Source: Gavia stellata (lineage: Eukaryota; Chordata; Aves; Gaviiformes; Gaviidae). From it: DNA of 64,000 nucleotides. The DNA lies in the NCBI RefSeq assembly GCF_030936135.1, contig NC_082619.1, forward strand, positions 8,125,208 through 8,189,207, in the 5' to 3' direction. The notes beneath the pieces are model-generated. The model was given only the letters and a program-made list of their open reading frames with translations, was not told the DNA's origin and made no database searches. Positions 43,640 through 56,749 of this stretch are shown here, piece after piece. Each line of letters opens with the position of its first letter. The first letter of the stretch is position 1. The position numbers were made by a program, and so were the translations under genes.

Positions 43640-44900
43640 TGGGAGCGTGAAATAAGGAGAAACAAGGTATGTGTGGTTGAGATCTCTTAGGGGTAGAAAC
43701 CCTCCCCCTTTCTAACCTCTTCCTCCCCTTCCTTCCCTTTTCTCCATTTCCCTATGGCTCCTGCCAGCCTCTCAGGTCACGCGTCACAGCCAGGTATTTA
43801 TTGCTCCTTCGCTTTCTTCCGCCTGAGGACCTCTCCTCCAGTAACATCCACCCAGCCCCGTACCTGACCCATGTTCCCGTGGCCTCTGTTTTGCTCCGCA
43901 AAGGAGCTTTTTTTTCTTAGGGGGAAAAAAATAAATCTGTATTTAATCTCTGCTGAGCTGTGCTGCTGCAGCCCCTCGGCAGGCGTTGCTGGAAAAAGAT
44001 GGTATTTACCAAAAAATGACACCGGTGGCGTAACGTGTTCTCGCGTGGAGGTTGCACCGTAACCTCGTCATTAAGATTTCTTGCTCGCTGGCTGCCCTCC
44101 CATCATCTCTCTAATATTAACAGCGCCAGGAAGGATGGGCGCCCGAGCGTGCCCAGCCCTGCTTCCCCGCTCCTCACCCCGTAATTTCTTTTTCCCCTTC
44201 CTGGCACGCTCCGTTACCATCCTCTGACCCTGGTCCAGAGGTAGCAGGGAGGCGCTGAGCCGTGGCCAGGGATGCTCCTCTGTTCCCGCTGGAGAATCAT
44301 TTACCGGCTTATTTGTGGCGGCCGGTGCTATTTATTAACCGCCGCTTGCGTCAGGGGAAGATGCCGTGGACCTAATAAGGGGTGTTGAGGCGGATTGGTA
44401 ATGGGCAGGATCCGGCCGGGGAGGTTTTTGCACGTGCCGGGGCTGGGGAAGCAAGTGGTTTTTAACTGATTTCAGGGCAGGGCTTTGTGCCGGGGCAGCT
44501 GAGGACAAGCGTTTCCTTGGCAGGTCCCCAAGCCCTTGCTCACACCCCGGGGCCCCCCATTTCCACCTCTCCCAAGGGGCTGCAGCGGCCCCCCCCAAGG
44601 GCTGGGGGCTGGTTTGGGGTTCAGATCAAAGGAATGATGGTTCAATAAAGCTCTTGCTGCTCCTCCACCTCCTCCTCTGCCCCTCGCTCGGCTCCCTGCC
44701 GGCGGTGTAAATGGGATCCTTGGATAGCAGGGGGGGATTTCACTGGGGGAGCGGGGAGCAGGGCTCCCCAAATCTCTGCAAATAACCCCAAAAGCAGGGC
44801 TGGGGTGGCTTAGCTGAAATCGGGGCACCAAAGCCCTTTTGGGGCGGGGGGTGGTGGTGATGGAAAAGCGAGTTGAAAAGTTAAACCCAGCATTTTTCAG
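43640..44900. other. CCDC15-SLC37A2 intergenic region
   Basis: About 1.3 kb without recognisable gene. GC content rises to the right. An isolated AATAAA near 44644 has no associated frame. Confidence 0.6.
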
Positions 44901-44929
44901 CTGGAAAAGCAGCATCTGGGGAAAAATCC

Positions 44930-45270
44930 CGGGGAGAGGACGGGGGCAGGTGGGTCCCCCCGGGTCTGTCCGTCCCCCCCCCCCCGCCCCGCTCTGCTTT
45001 TCCCCCCTTCAATCGGCTTTTAAGTGGATTTTTTTTGTTGTTTTAACCGGAGCCGGGGAGCGACGGGGGGGGGAAGCTCCGGTTTCGCACCTCGGGGCTG
45101 GAGGCGAGGACGGGCGAGGGGCTCCGCGGGGCCGCACCCGGGGAAGGAGACGGGGCCGGGGCGGGACCGGGGCCGGACCGGGGCGGGGAGCGGCGGCCCC
45201 GCGGGGCGGTGAAAAGGAGCGGCGGGGTGGCGGGGGGGGGGGGGGGCCCGGAGCTCCGCCGCCGCCCGCC
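44930..45270 (+). promoter_or_regulatory. SLC37A2: SLC37A2 CpG-rich promoter and 5' UTR
   Basis: CpG-dense sequence with repeated GGGGCGGGA/GGGGCCGG GC-box-like motifs (45150-45190) and G/C runs immediately before the ATG at 45271. TATA-less CpG-island type. The exact start site is not determinable. Confidence 0.6.
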
Positions 45271-48200
45271 ATGAGGGCAGCGCTCGCTCCCGGCGTCCGT
45301 CTGCTCCGCGCCCTCCCCCGGGACAGCCGGTGAGCCGGGACCGGGGGGCGAGCGGGGACCGGGGCAGCCGGGCTGGGGGGGCGGGGAGGGGGGGGTGACC
45401 GGCGCTGGAGTAGGGACCCGCACCGGGATGGGGACCGACCCCGGACCGGGGGTCGCTGGGATGGGGACCGGCCCTGGAGGGGGGGTCACTTGGCAGAGGA
45501 CCGGGATTGGGATCGACCCTGGATTGGGGGTCACTCTCCCGGGGACTGGGACCGGGATGGGGACCGACCCTGGACCGGGGGTCACTCTCTCGGGGACCGG
45601 GACTGGGATGGGGACCGACCCTGGACCGGGGGTCACTCTCCCGGGGACCGGGACCGGGATGGGGACCGACCCTGGACCGGGAGTCACTCTCCCGGGGACC
45701 GGGACCGGGATGGGGATCACTGTCTTGGGGACCGGGACCGACCCTGGACCGGGGGTCATGCTCCCAGGGACCGGGACCGGGATGGGGACCGACCATGGAC
45801 CGGGGGTCACTGGGATGGGGATCGACACTGGACGGGGTTCACTTGCCCGAGGACCGGGACTGGGATGGGGACCGACCCTGGACTGGGGGTCACTCTCCCG
45901 GGGACCGGGACTGGGATGGGGACCGACCCTGGACCGGGGGTCACTTGGCCGAGGATCGGGACCGGGACCAACCCTGGATTGGGGGGTCACTCTCCCGGGG
46001 ACCGGGACCGGGATGGGGATCACTGTCTTGGGGACCGGGACCGACCCTGGACCGGGGGTCATGCTCCCAGGGACCGGGACCGGGATGGGGACCGACCATG
46101 GACCGGGGGTCACTGGGATGGGGATCGACACTGGACGAGGTTCACTTGCCCGAGGACCGGGACTGGGATGGGGACCGACCCTGGACTGGGGGTCACTCTC
46201 CCGAGGACCGGGACTGGGATGGGGACCGACCCTGGACCGGGGGTCACTTGGCCGAGGATCGGGACCGGGACCAACCCTGGATTGGGGGGTCACTCTCCCG
46301 GGGACCGGGACTGGGATGGGGATCACTGTCTTGGGGACCGGGACCGACCCTGGACCGGGGGTCATGCTCCCAGGGACCAGGACCGGGATGGGGACCGACC
46401 ATGGACCGGGGGTCACTGGGAGGGGGATCGACCCTGGACGGGGTTCACTTGCCCGAGGACCGGGACTGGGATGGGGACCGACCCTGGACTGGGGGTCACT
46501 CTCCCGGGGACTGGGACCGGGATGGGGACCGACCCTGGACTGGGGGTCACTCTCCCGAGGACCGGGACTGGGATGGGGACCGACCCTGGACTGGGGGTCA
46601 CTCTCCCGAGGACCGGGACTGGGATGGGGACCGACCATGGACCAGGGGTCACTCGCCTGGGGACCAACCCTGGACGGGGGGGTCACTTGCCCGAGGACCG
46701 GGACCGGGACCAACCCTGGATTGGGGGTCACTCTCCCGGGGACTGGGATGGGGGTCACTGTCTCGGGGACCGGGACCGACCCTGGACTGGGGGTCATGCT
46801 CCCAGGGACCGGGACTGGGATGGGGACCGACTCCGGACCGGGGGTCACTGGGATGGGGACCAACCCTGGACCGGGGGTCACTGGGATGGGGACCGACCCT
46901 GGATTGGGGGTCACTCTCCTGGGGACTGACTCTGGACTGGGGGTCACTGTCCCAGGGACCGGGACCGGGATGGGGACCGACCATGGACAGGGGGTCACTC
47001 GCCTGCAGACCAGGACTGGGATGGGGACTGACCCTGGACCGGGGGTCACTGGGATGGGGATCGACCCTGGACGGGGTTCACTTGCCCAAGGACCGGGACT
47101 GGGATGGGAACCGACCCTGGACAGGGGGTCACTCTCCTGGGGACTGTCCCTGGACTGGGGGTCAGTCTCCCGGGGACTGGTACCAGGATGGGGACCAACC
47201 CTGGACCGGGGGGCACTTGCCCAGGGACCAGCATCGCTCCTTGGTCACCGGTGAGACGGGACCCAGCGCAGCACCAGCACTGAGCCCGGGGGTTTCGGCA
47301 TGACCCGGGAACCATCCCCGTCCCAGGGACGGAGGGCCCCGAGCCCTGCTCAGGCCCCAGGGATGTGGGGGGGACCCCAAGATGGGCAGCAGCGCCCGGT
47401 GAGCCTCAAGCTGTCCCTCCCGCATGTGCCAGGCCCTCACCGTCAAAATTTGGTGGGACGTGGTCAGCACAGAGATCCCGCCAGTTCCCTCGCTTTTGGC
47501 GAGGTGACCAGCCTGCTGCCGGTTTAATTTTATTTCATATATTTCTTTTTTTGGAGGCCTGTTGCCAAACAACCCGGGTGCTTTGCCATCAGCTGCAATT
47601 TTCCCTGCCAGAACACATGGGACAAAAAAAAATAATCCACCACACCCCCAAACTGCCCAGCATCCAGCCGAGTCGGGTACCGCACATGAAGTTCCTCTTC
47701 CCCTTCCTCACCGCCCCCCTCGATCAGCCCTGCAGCCATCAGCAGTGATTTTTTTTTAGAGGGGGGCAGATGTGGTATTTATTTTTTTTGGGGGTGAAAA
47801 GCAGGAATTTTTCAGCTGCGGTGCAGTCTCGCAGCCGGCACCCCGGAGCGGAGCGCTGCCCTGGATTTTGCGGGGTGCCTGTAATTGCTGCAATTTCATG
47901 AAGAAGTGAAACTGCGAAGAGGCGTGGGACAGGCTAAAACTGCCAAAAAAAAAAAAAAGCCTTTTTATTCTTTTTTTTCGTCTAAACTTGGAGCAACCCC
48001 GTGACACGTCTCGGCGCTGCAGCCGCCCCAACCGCTCTCATCCCCTGTGCTGCCATAAAAACGCTCTGCAAACCACCCCCCCAAACACAGGATGAGGCCC
48101 CTTGGAGGTGCTCACCCCGCTCCAGAGGGTGCCAGGTCCCCTTTGGGATTCTCCAGGCTTTATCCATCAGCTTTACTGGGAGCAGCATCCCCATCCCCGA

Positions 48201-51200
48201 GCGCAGACCCCATTTTTTCCCCTATTTTCCTGCATTTAAATTGAGCAAAAGGGATAAAGTCGCTCTTCGGTGGAGGAACGGGAGCGGGTATTGCTCAGGG
48301 CATTCCCCCCCCCCCTTTTTTTTTTTTCCAGCTCCTCTTTACTTAACCCCAGGAGTGATGATGAATCAGCCGCAGTCTCGTGCCCCGTTTCCACCCGTGA
48401 CGCCAGGAAGGCGCTTGCTCACCCCGCGGTTTGCCGGGATGGTGGCTCGGGAGGGGGAAACACCGATTACCGCTCCCCCTCGAAAACTCAGCTGCATCCT
48501 TTGCTATTTTAGGGGGGGGCTGGTCACCTCCCTACCGCCTCGCCTGAGCCGGTTTAGCTCACTGATCCGGCAGAAGAGTCCCCTTGGTGTCAAGGGGTAT
48601 TTTGCCAGGGAAACGAGCAGAAACGACCCCGGTTTTTTTTCCCCTTTCCCACGTGTTTCTAAGACCCTGCGGGTTAAATAGCGGCAGAGCTGTGTGTACG
48701 CATCCTAAATTTGCATCCGCATCCCGAGCGGATTCAGTGGTGGTGGCTCTTATCCCCCTTACCCCGTGTATTTCTCCAAAAAAGCATGAATTTTGGGGAG
48801 GGGGGGAAAAGAAGAGCACAGCTAACGCCAAGACTGGAGATGTCCGAGACATGCCCGCCGGGCTGGGCTTGGCCGGCTGGGACGGTGACAGGCCACCCAG
48901 CCCTGTCCCCAGCCCTGTCCCACCAACCCTGATCCCTTCCGCTCCCTTTATCCCGCAGGTATCGGGGACTGACGCTGGTGCTGACCTTCCTCTGCTACAC
49001 CAGCTACCACCTCTCCCGAAAACCCATCAGCATCGTCAAGGTTAGCTCCAACCTCACCCCAGCCGCGGGGAGAGGGGACACGGGGGTCCCTCCAGCACCC
49101 TGATTTCGCCCCTTCTCTCTCTCCCCGCAGAGCCAGCTGCACCCCAATTGCTCGGCCTTGGGCCCAAACCCCCGCAACGACTCCAACAGCAGCACGTGGT
49201 GCAGCTGGGCACCCTTCGGTAAGGCTGAGCCTCCCCCCAGTCACCCTAAAAACTACCCTCACGGCAGCCAAGACGGGCTCCCCCCGCCATGCCCTAAGCT
49301 CGGTCGTGGCTGGAGGTTTTGGCAGAGGGCCGGCTGCTCATTAGGCACCCGGAGGTAATTAAGCAGCGTGCGTCTGCCCTGTGCCCCCGGGCCAAAGGGC
49401 AGCAGTGGATGGTGAAATTGGGACCAGGTCCCAACGCCAATGGCACCCGGCCACGCTCTGATCACCCCCACCCCCCGGGAGGAGGGTTTTGGGGACAGGG
49501 GACAAGGGCGAGCCAGCAGCCATGGGGAGGGAAAACGAGATGGGGGCCAGGCTGACGTGGCCCTATTATTTCTTTACCAGATGGGGACAACTACAAGGAG
49601 CTTTTTGGGGCGCTGGATAACGCCTTCCTGGTGGCCTACGCCATCGGGATGTTTATCAGGTACCCAGGTCCTTTGCACCCCTTTTCCTCTGCAGACCAGT
49701 TTGCACCAGTGCGCCAGAAAACTGGTTCCCATCGGGCTGGGGTTGTGCTAACGGGAAAGCAGCCAGGCACTGGGATCCACTTGGGATTTGGGCACTGGCT
49801 CCGTGCAATAACACCCGTGGGCGGCATCACCCGTGACACCTCCTGTCCGTGCTCTTCTCTCTCTCCGCAGCGGCATTTTCGGGGAGCGCCTCCCACTGCG
49901 CTACTATCTGTCGGCGGGGATGGTGCTGAGCGGGCTCTTCACCGCTCTCTTCGGCTTCGGCTACTTCTGGAACATCCACGCCCTCTGGTACTTCATCATC
50001 GTGCAGGTGCGTCCGCGCTGGAGGATGCCCAGGCTCTGGATTTCACCACCGCGGCCTCATCCTGGTCTTTCGGTGGCTATCATGGATTGGGGTGGCCCAG
50101 TTTCCGAGCAGGAGAATTCGGGGTATTTCCACTCCCCGCAAAACCCAGTTGCACGTGGCGTGGGCGCCGAAACCACCAGCCGCGCCCGTCTTGCCAAGCA
50201 GGGCGGGTGGCCGGTTTGGCAACACCAGCCGCTCCCAATTTAGCCACGGGAACGATGAAGATGGCTCTGGGATTGCCCCAGTGGAAAAAAAAGAAACCAA
50301 ACCACATGTTTTCTCGACAGCTTTGGGATGGGGGTGGCTACTTTTGAGCCCGGCTACCCGAAACGGCGCAGGGGCTGCACTCCATGGATCAAGTCAGCAC
50401 TCAGTGGGTGCCGTGACGCTGTGTGATGCTGCCTATCTCTTGCCAGGTCTGCAACGGGCTGGTGCAGACGACTGGCTGGCCCTCCGTCGTGGCATGTGTT
50501 GGCAACTGGTTTGGGAAAGGAAAGTGAGTGTTTCTCTGGCGTGTCCCCCCTCGTCTTCATCCCTGGTGGCCCCAGCAGCCGCCCCGGCGATACCAACCCC
50601 GGCTCTGTCCCTGCCAGGAGAGGTTTGATCATGGGCATCTGGAACTCGCACACCTCCGTCGGCAACATCTTAGGGTCGCTCATCGCCGGTGTCTGGGTTT
50701 CCTCCGCCTGGGGTCTGTCCTTCATCGTGCCTGGCATCATCATCGCCGCCATGGGCATCATCTGCTTCTTCTTCCTCGTGGAATGTGAGTGGCGTGATCC
50801 GGGCTGCAGCAGCCGCCTGGCGTAATGCTGAGATCAGTGGGGCCGCAATTTTAGTCCTTACCCACCTCCAAGCGTTTTTGGCAATCCCAAATACTTATTT
50901 CCATCTTGTGGCAAGCAGGGATGTGGACCCGACCACCACGGGGGTGCTCAGCATCCTTTGGGATCATCCAGGCAGGCTCAGCCCCTGTGCCGCTTGCTCC
51001 TCTCAGCCTGTCTTTCTAGGAAACCTTTGGGAAGCCCTTTGGGATTTTACTGGGGCTTTTCGCTGCCGGGAAGTGGGTACCTGGAGATGCAGCCCAGCCC
51101 TGGGGGGTTCCCAGCCCCACATCTCTCCCCTGTGGCGTGAGATGCTGGAGGGAGAGCAGGCAGAACCGGGCTGGTCCAGGCTCTTATGGGTTCTCATTTC

Positions 51201-54200
51201 TCCCTGCAGATCCCGAGGATGTCGGCTGCAGTCCGCCTCTACATCACGTGAGTTGAATCGATTTCCAGTGGGCTTGTCCTGGGCTGGGTGGTCACTCAGT
51301 TTACAGCAAAACAACCTGAGCATCAGGTCATAACGTCAGAAATTAGAGCGATGTTCAGTTATCACAGAGGATGCTCGTTGCTATTGCAGTGAGAACATTC
51401 TCCAGGTCACGTCCTGGCAGCAAATCTGAAGTTTCAGCCCCTCCCAGCAACGAGAGCCACATCTCCTGCCTTTGGCTTGTCTTTTAGATGGCCTCCGACG
51501 AGGACGACGCCGGAGGGGTGACCTCCAACGAGAAGGATCCTGAAGCGGTTACCTCCAACGAGGGGCCGCTGAGCGTCTCAGGCCAGAGCAGCGCAGATCG
51601 CTCTGACAGCCCCAAAGAGCCAGCCGAGGAACCCGAAGCCATCAGCTTCCTCGGAGCGCTCCGGATACCTGTGAGTCGCAGGATGCCCCTTGCATCATGA
51701 CGGGGCTGGAGGAAAGAGCAAAGTTGCAGCAGTTCACCCCAGCAATGGGGTGCCCACCGGGCAGAAAACGGGGAAAAACCACCATCTGGAGGAGGCCTGG
51801 GGGAAGGAGGCTCCTCTGATGTCTTCTCCTCTCCTCCCAGGGCGTGGTGGAGTTCTCCCTTTGCCTGCTGTTTGCCAAGCTGGTGAGCTACACCTTCCTC
51901 TACTGGCTGCCCCTCTACATCGTGAACGTTGGTGAGTTTTTGGGGACAGCGAGGTGGGAGCGAGCCCGGCAAGGGGAGCATCTCTTCACCCCTCTCCTCT
52001 CCCTCGCAGCTCATTTTGGTGCCAAGGAAGCTGGGGACCTGTCAACCCTCTTTGACGTCGGGGGCATTTTAGGTTCGTGACATACCTGGTCGGAGGGGGT
52101 GGATGGGGGATGATTTGGGGACAATCCTGGCTTTGATGGAAAGTCCCTTCCACGGAGCACTGCAGTGAGGTTTATTCAGCATTCCTAGCCCTCAGTAGGC
52201 AGCAAACACACCTTGCTTTTATTTTGCCGGACAGGTGACCAACGCAACAACTTTCCTTGGGTCTCGCTTGCTCAGGCTCTTCTTTTTCTTAGATAAATAA
52301 TACATTTTGTAAGTGTGGAGGGGACCAGACCCGCGTGCAGGTGTAGGAAAACTATGTGCAGGGAGAAAGCAGTGTGGATAAATCAAACCTCTTCACTCTG
52401 ATATTAGTATATGAAACCTTGGGGGCATCTCGCTGGAAAGGTGGGGGATGAAAGCATCACAGTGCAGCATGCCGTTGGATTTTGGGTTAAGCCAGGGTGA
52501 AGCTTTTCTGCTGGGGCGGCATGACTGACACCTGCGACTCCTTCTTGCAGGGGGGATCTTCGCCGGCCTCATCTCTGACTACACCGGCGGCAGAGCCACC
52601 ACGTGCTGCGTGATGCTGGTTGTGGCTGCTCCCATGGTGTGTTGTCACGCGGGGAAAAAAACCTGGTCATGAGGGTTTCCTCTGCTCTGGCTCCTTTGAG
52701 TCACGGCTGCCTTCCTCTTCCCAAGTGCCCGGGATGAGCTGGTCATGTGCTTGGCTGAGACAAGAGCTGGGATCGATCCACGTGCCCAGATGTTTGCGGG
52801 GTAGACGTGCAGATCTGGGGGCTGGGAGGGGATTGTAGCATCCTTTAGGGTTTTTTTTTTCCCTCCATCCTGCCATAACCCTGCTCCATCTTAAAGCCTT
52901 GGGGGTCCCACTGAGCTGGTCCAGCTTTCGTCTCTGCTTTGCATCCCGAAAGCCCCCATGCCGACGGCCTCACGCTCCACCGATGCTTGGCCAGAGCGTC
53001 CTTCCCGAGCACCTGCACAGAGCTCGTTTGGCTTTGCTGCCACAAAACCGTGGCTAATTAGCTGTAATCCAAGCCTGGCTGGCTCGGGGTCGCGAGCCTC
53101 TCCCCTCCAAAGAAGCTGGCGCGCACTGAAAAGCATAGAGGCCGCGTCACGTCCGCGTCCCCCGATAGCGCCGGCGGGGCAAATTACCGTCTGGCTTCAG
53201 CCGGCGGGGAGGCGTGCGAGCCTTGCCGGGCCATAAATCGCGGCAGCACCTCTGTTTGCCAGCTGCCAGGTATTTCATCTGGCAGGCAGACAGCAGGATG
53301 TGGAGCCAAGGGCGCGCTCGGCTCCCCGTCCCGGCTGGTGCTCTCCTCTTCAAACACTGCATAGAGGGGGGGGTCTGCGAAGCTTGGCGCCAGTGATAAT
53401 TCAGGTCCCCACCTTCTCTGTCCAGTCCCCAGGGTGCTGCCGCAAGGAAAACACTTGGGCAAACAGCTGAAATAGCCGTAACTGGTTCATCTCATGTCTT
53501 TTCCAGCTGTTCCTGTATAACCACGTCGGCCAGAATGGCATCGGCACATCAATAGGTAAGGAGCTCCTTGGCGCAGCTGGCTCCCACAACTGAAGGGACG
53601 ATGGGAGATGCTGTGGACACACCTGCCTTTATTTCTCCTCTCAAGCCGGGCTCCCGGTCCGGGATTTGGGGGAGGGTGGTGCTGGGTGGGATCTCCTGGG
53701 GAAAACGGAGAGGAGCAGGCGGCGGATGCGCTGGACAGCAAAGTCCGCACACGGGCCGGGGATGATGGATCGGACGTCCTGCTGCTCCCTGCACTTCAAG
53801 ATTTAATCTCTTCTCGGGTACCTCCACGGCCATCTCGTTCCTCGCAGCAATGCTGATCATCTGCGGCGCTCTGGTTAACGGGCCCTATGCTCTCATCACG
53901 ACAGCAGTTTCAGCAGACTTGGTAAGAGGTGCACCTCGGACCCCTCGCCCCAGCTGCCCTTGCACACCCAAAGGTTGCTCCCTCTTTCCTGGAGGGATGC
54001 TTGCTGGGATTTTTACATTTTAGCTTTGTTTTCGAACGCCTCTGAAGCCCAGCGGAGAAGGGCAGGGCTGTGGCACCTCGTGCAGTGGTTGGCACCCTCC
54101 CTTAAACACGGCTTTTTTTTTCTATTGCTTTTTCACCTTGGCTGCACGACTCTGCTTTTGATCTGTCGTGTCTCCCTCTAACCACAATCCTGGTGGAAAA

Positions 54201-56488
54201 ACTTGCTGGGATTGCTGCCTGCTGTTGGTGATCCTGGTTTTGCTGTGGCTTGGCTGCAGGCAGCGTCCGAGTTCGGTCTTTCCATCCATGGCTGGGTCTG
54301 ATGCATGGAAATTGCTGCCCGGGGTGTGAGCGGCCTCACGCCAGGCCTTGCAAGCTGCACACCCTGAAGCCACTTTTCCTCCTTACGTTTTGCTCCTCTG
54401 TCCCTACAGGGAACCCACGAGTCTCTCAAAGGAAACGCCAAAGCTCTTTCTACCGTCACGGCCATCATCGACGGCACAGGATCCATAGGTTCGTACATCC
54501 ATGGGATGCTGAGCACCGATTTCCCCTGGTGCTGCGATGCTGGGGGGGGGGTCCTGGTCCGCTCTCCTCGATGCACAGGGCATCTCCTAACGTGCCTCAT
54601 GCCCCCTTGCAGGTGCCGCGCTAGGGCCGCTGCTCGCAGGGCTCATCTCCCCCACGGGTTGGAATAACGTCTTCTACATGTTGATAGCAGCCGACATCTC
54701 GGCTTGCCTGGTAGGTCCCTCCCCAGCAACAGTCATTTTGCTACCCTGGATATTCAGTGGCTCCATTTTAGCCACCCGCTTGCCGGCGGAGGGCAGGGAC
54801 GGTCCTCGGGAGACAGCCGGCCGAATTGCAAAGCCCCCTATCGACTCCAAACCTTTCCCTGCATCCACTTGGCTTTTCACAACGACCTCCTCCACACATG
54901 GTTTTAGTTCACGTGATCTTCCCTAGGAAGAGCCTTAAAATTTATCTCCTGGCAATGGAAATGCTCACGCCGAGGCTGGTGGCTGCAGAGCTGTCGGCCC
55001 AGCAGTGATCCTCCACCTTTCCTCTTGCAGCTCCTCGCTCGCGTGGTGGTCAAAGAGGTCCGTGGGTGGTGCGGCTGCATAGCGAGAAAGAGAGGGTACG
55101 TACGTACCGCCCTGGGGCGGCCTCCGGTCCCACAATGCCAAAACACGGCATTGGTGCTGCTCCAGAAAGACGTTTGTTATCCCTTGCTGTCACTGCTGCA
55201 TCTCCGCGTGGGCATCACGGCGGGCTTCACGAGGCCGTCTGCCTGACGTCTCACTCCTGCGGGCGCAAAGAAACATGTCGACCTCGAGCCAGGGCAGCAC
55301 CCGGGGGATTTTAGCCATCCGCACCTCGCGAAACTCTCTCGGTGCTAAGCGTGCCGTCCTTGTGTCTTTGTAGCTCTAGCGTGCAGCTAACAGAGTCAGT
55401 GCTGGATGGGAAGTAGCTCGGTGTGAGTATCTCCGCTTGAGCCCTGAGGATTAAATGCAAACGCAAGCCTGATTTGCCCTGATTTCGAGTTTCACCTGGC
55501 AGGCTCAGCCTAGAAACAGCCACTCCCCTGATAATTTAAGGGCCAAGATCAAGATTTGGGAATCAAAGGATCAAATTGCGATGGCCAGGGAAGAGAGTGC
55601 GGACGGGCGGGTGGGCAGCGCGTCCTTGTCTCCGGCTGACTTACAAGATGTTAGCTCAGATGCCCGGTTGATTGGCATTGATTAATGCACTTGAAACGGA
55701 CGAATTTATAGGCTGACTTGCCCACCTGCGCTAATGAGCTTGATTACACAGAGTCCGGGCTTGCTAATCAAATCCGGGGCCATATCACTGCAGCGAGGGT
55801 GTAAATAATCTCCAAATCAGCACTGGCCCATCTCCGATTGCCACCAAAGCCGCCCCGCGAGCACTGGGGGGGAAGGGGCTGCAGCCAGTCCAGCGGTGGG
55901 GGTACCAGACCCCGGACTCCCCCGCGAAAACATTTGGTCCTTTATGTCTTGTGTTTGCAGGTGAAAGACCAATAGTCTGGGCCTCGCGCTGCGGTAAGTG
56001 CGGCCCAAATCTCCTCCTTCGGCTGCTGGTGGAGGGCTGTCAGGCTCCGTTCTCCTGTGCCGGGGCTGGCTGGGGCTAGGACGGTCCTGGCTGGGTCGGC
56101 ACCGTCCCCATTTGCACCAAAATCCGGCTGTTCTGTGCTGGGGGAAGCAGCTGGCTCGGTGTGTGGAAATACTGCAATGCCTTAGAGGGCTTTGGGGAAC
56201 GTGGTGTCTCCGGAGCAGCTTGTGGAGAGGAGGTGCAAATGCTGGGAAGAGTTTTTGGGGACATTTCAGCTTTGGCTGGAGACAAAACGGTGTCCGGATC
56301 TCATCCTTGCGCCTGCTTCTCCTCCAGGCTTGTGGTGCAGATGAGGCTGGGGTTTCCCGGCAGAGCCATTTTCCCTTTCCATCCCTCCAGCAGCACCATG
56401 GCACCCATCATTGATCCCAACACCTGCCGAATGGCGCCCACCACGCTCAGCCGCTCGCTTCTCTCCCTGCAGGTTTAAGGAGTTTTGA
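45271..56488 (+). CDS. SLC37A2: SLC37A2, ER glucose-6-phosphate/phosphate exchanger
   Basis: Major-facilitator-family sugar-phosphate:phosphate antiporter of the endoplasmic reticulum. Exons: 45271-45329, 48959-49040, 49131-49218, 49581-49659, 49871-50006, 50447-50523, 50618-50784, 51210-51247, 51488-51670, 51841-51931, 52010-52072, 52551-52636, 53508-53556, 53848-53921, 54410-54488, 54613-54710, 55031-55095, then 56473-56488 (509 residues) or 55374-55416 (518 residues); human isoforms are 501/505. Conserved blocks in order: YHLSRKPISIVK, NDSNSSTWCSWAPF, GERLPLRYYLSAGMVLSGLF, TTGWPSVVACVGNWFGKGK, GIWNSHTSVGNILGSLIAGV, LVSYTFLYWLPLYIVNV, KEAGDLSTLFDVGG, NGPYALITTAVSADL, STVTAIIDGTGSIGAALGPL. 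Twelve membrane helices are expected. Start MRAALAPGVRLLRALPRDS parallels human MRSSLAPGVWFFRAFSRDS. Confidence 0.96.
45390..47250 (+). repeat. 51-base minisatellite in SLC37A2 intron 1
   Basis: About 36 copies of a 51-base unit containing GGGATGGGGACCGACCCTGG, ACCGGGGGTCACTCTCCCGG and GGACCGGGAC. A higher-order block of about 300-306 bases recurs, marked by ATCACTGTCTTGGGGACCGG at about 45716, 46018 and 46322. The 17-codon period leaves long open frames on both strands. Confidence 0.95.
47255..48950 (+). other. SLC37A2 intron 1, right part
   Basis: About 1.7 kb of ordinary intron. No repeat array or exon recognised; small homopolymer tracts only (for example T run near 48316). Confidence 0.6.
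51488..51670 (+). CDS. SLC37A2: SLC37A2 central cytosolic loop exon
   Basis: Sixty-one codons encoding an acidic loop between helices 6 and 7 (MASDEDDAGGVTSNEKDPEA, VTSNEGPLSVSGQSSADRSD), ending at the conserved EEPEAISFLGALRIP. The VTSNE phrase occurs twice, suggesting a small internal duplication. The loop is poorly conserved with human except at its end. Confidence 0.92.
55374..55416 (+). CDS. SLC37A2: SLC37A2 alternative terminal exon A
   Basis: After the phase-2 donor at 55096, the acceptor TTTGTAG at 55373 gives G-SSVQLTESVLDGK-stop. As remembered, the longer human isoform also ends with a short SS-initial tail, so this looks like the equivalent alternative 3' end. No canonical AATAAA was noticed close behind it. 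Confidence 0.7.
56473..56488 (+). CDS. SLC37A2: SLC37A2 alternative terminal exon B (FKEF end)
   Basis: Acceptor CTCTCCCTGCAG at 56472, then G-FKEF-stop, directly comparable to the human -GYKEI C-terminus with a di-lysine-like ER signal context. It is followed 235 bases on by AATAAA. Confidence 0.82.
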
Positions 56489-56722
56489 CGTGCCCCCCCT
56501 CGCGAGCTGCCCCGAGCCAAGAGGCCCGGAGGAAGGAGAGAGGCTGGGGCATGCCGGGAGTGTGTTCCTCTCGGCAGAGCCGAGGCACGGCCTCAGGCAC
56601 AGCCCCGCGGGCTCGTACCGCCACTGTGGGTTTGCTTCGGACAGAGGCAGCGGCGAGGAACAGTCCGAGGGTCCCAGCCGACTGGTTTTCTGGGCCGATT
56701 CTTCGCCGTCGGCCGTTTTATT

Positions 56723-56728
56723 AATAAA
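56723..56728 (+). other. SLC37A2: SLC37A2 polyadenylation signal AATAAA
   Basis: AATAAA within TTTTATTAATAAAAATG, 235 bases after the FKEF stop codon. Confidence 0.75.
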
Positions 56729-56749
56729 AATGTGCGAAGCCTGTGTTGC

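Noticed and set aside
45043-47303. Open frames of 668 (-), 619 and 598 (+) codons in SLC37A2 intron 1
   Set aside because: A 51-base periodic repeat gives near-identical openness in several frames on both strands, so this is a repeat artefact.
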